A stretch of DNA of 33,901 nucleotides from a virus: positions 1-33,901 of the IMG/VR virus record IMGVR_UViG_3300014720_000098. One strand, written 5' to 3'. Positions 33,568 to 33,901 of this stretch are shown here, in pieces (position 1 is the stretch's first letter; the number at the start of each line of letters is the position of its first letter). The notes under the pieces are model-generated. The model did not search any database. It had not been told where the DNA came from and saw nothing but the letters and a program-made list of their open reading frames with translations. A program made the translations under genes and the position numbers.

Positions 33568-33901
33568 TGGCACTTTCTATTGGCAATATATGTAACGCTC
33601 ATAAATTAAAAAGAATTAGTGCGGGAATTGTGGGAAGAGATTGGACTGCTAGAGAATCTAATAGGAGTTGGCTATCAGTAGCCTCATCTTCAGATGGAAC
33701 TAAACTTGTAGCAGTTGTGTACGGCGGTCAAATATATACTTCAACAGACTCAGGAGTAAGTTGGAATGCTAGAGAATCTAATAGAGATTGGTATTCAGTA
33801 GCCTCCTCAGCAGATGGAACTAAACTCGTAGCAGTTGTGTTTAACGGTCAAATTTATACTTCAACAGACTCAGGAGTTAATTGGACTGCTAGACAATCTA
33901 A
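33567..33901 (+). CDS. Propeller-repeat fibre/adhesin, 3' end outside window
   Basis: The open frame starts at ATG 33567, overlapping the preceding stop (TAATG), and runs off the end of the window (111 codons seen). After ~24 residues it becomes 40-residue repeats with pattern W[TN]ARESNR.W.SVASS.DGTKLVAVV..GQIYTSTDSGV, the Asp-box style (S-x-D-x-G-x-x-W) of BNR beta-propellers. Two full copies and the start of a third are present. Propellers of this sort in phage and environmental bacterial proteins bind sugars or host receptors; as the last gene after two fibre genes, an adhesin role is likely. The total number of repeats cannot be seen. Confidence 0.8.
   Translation, partial: MALSIGNICNAHKLKRISAGIVGRDWTARESNRSWLSVASSSDGTKLVAVVYGGQIYTSTDSGVSWNARESNRDWYSVASSADGTKLVAVVFNGQIYTSTDSGVNWTARQS
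33641..33901 (+). repeat. 120-bp tandem repeat (40-residue blades)
   Basis: Units at 33641-33760 and 33761-33880 differ at about 18 of 120 positions by eye; a third unit begins at 33881. The period is exactly 120 bp with no indel. Differences cluster in a few patches, with long identical stretches, which suggests recent duplication or gene conversion. Confidence 0.9.

Overview
The window is a contiguous stretch of the structural module of a tailed, contractile-tail (myovirus-type) double-stranded DNA phage or prophage. All 30 coding units called here lie on the + strand, are tightly packed (many ATGA, TAATG or 8-base overlaps) and follow the usual order capsid, connector, sheath, tube, tape measure, baseplate, fibres. 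Terminase, portal, replication and lysis-cassette genes are not here; portal and terminase probably lie upstream. The DNA is AT-rich, with a clear shift to C/G-ending codons in the capsid genes. Four peptidoglycan-hydrolase domains in the baseplate and no sign of outer-membrane biology suggest a Gram-positive, possibly actinobacterial, host. That is inference; the sequence names no host.

Layout. 1-3345: two small genes and a large S78-like prohead protease with a scaffold-like tail. 3416-4943: decoration-type protein and major capsid protein, closed by a strong terminator (4986-5020). 5052-8946: capsid accessory block with two small proteins, a GT-B glycosyltransferase, a DxD glycosyltransferase and two paralogous decoration or fibre proteins, closed by a second terminator (8970-9002). 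9044-10983: three connector or tail-completion candidates. 11064-14280: sheath, tube and a tail assembly chaperone pair joined by a well-defined -1 ribosomal frameshift signal. 14283-18572: tape measure and two tail or baseplate proteins. 18572-24263: a 1261-residue baseplate hub carrying three peptidoglycan hydrolase domains, a separate CHAP-domain protein and an OB-fold spike-like protein. 24317-29981: gp25-like wedge, baseplate J-like wedge and a discoidin-bearing baseplate protein. 29981-33901: fibre proteins with a lectin-like domain, ending inside a gene made of 40-residue (120-bp) propeller-type repeats.

How the parts fit. Protease and scaffold build and mature the head; decoration proteins coat it and may be glycosylated by the two transferases encoded among them. 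The frameshifted chaperone organises tube assembly on the tape measure. The hub lysin and CHAP protein would open the cell wall during injection, and the discoidin, LamG-like and propeller proteins would bind the host surface.

Most unusual features: (1) apparent total absence, read by eye, of two palindromes, AGCT and CCWGG, supported by synonymous codon choice; (2) the frameshift element A AAT TTA plus an 8-nt spacer and a perfect 12-bp stem; (3) a hub split by three different lysin domains; (4) a homologous Ig/FnIII-like insertion in both sheath and baseplate J proteins; (5) Gly-Thr-rich motifs scattered through many virion proteins next to two glycosyltransferase genes.
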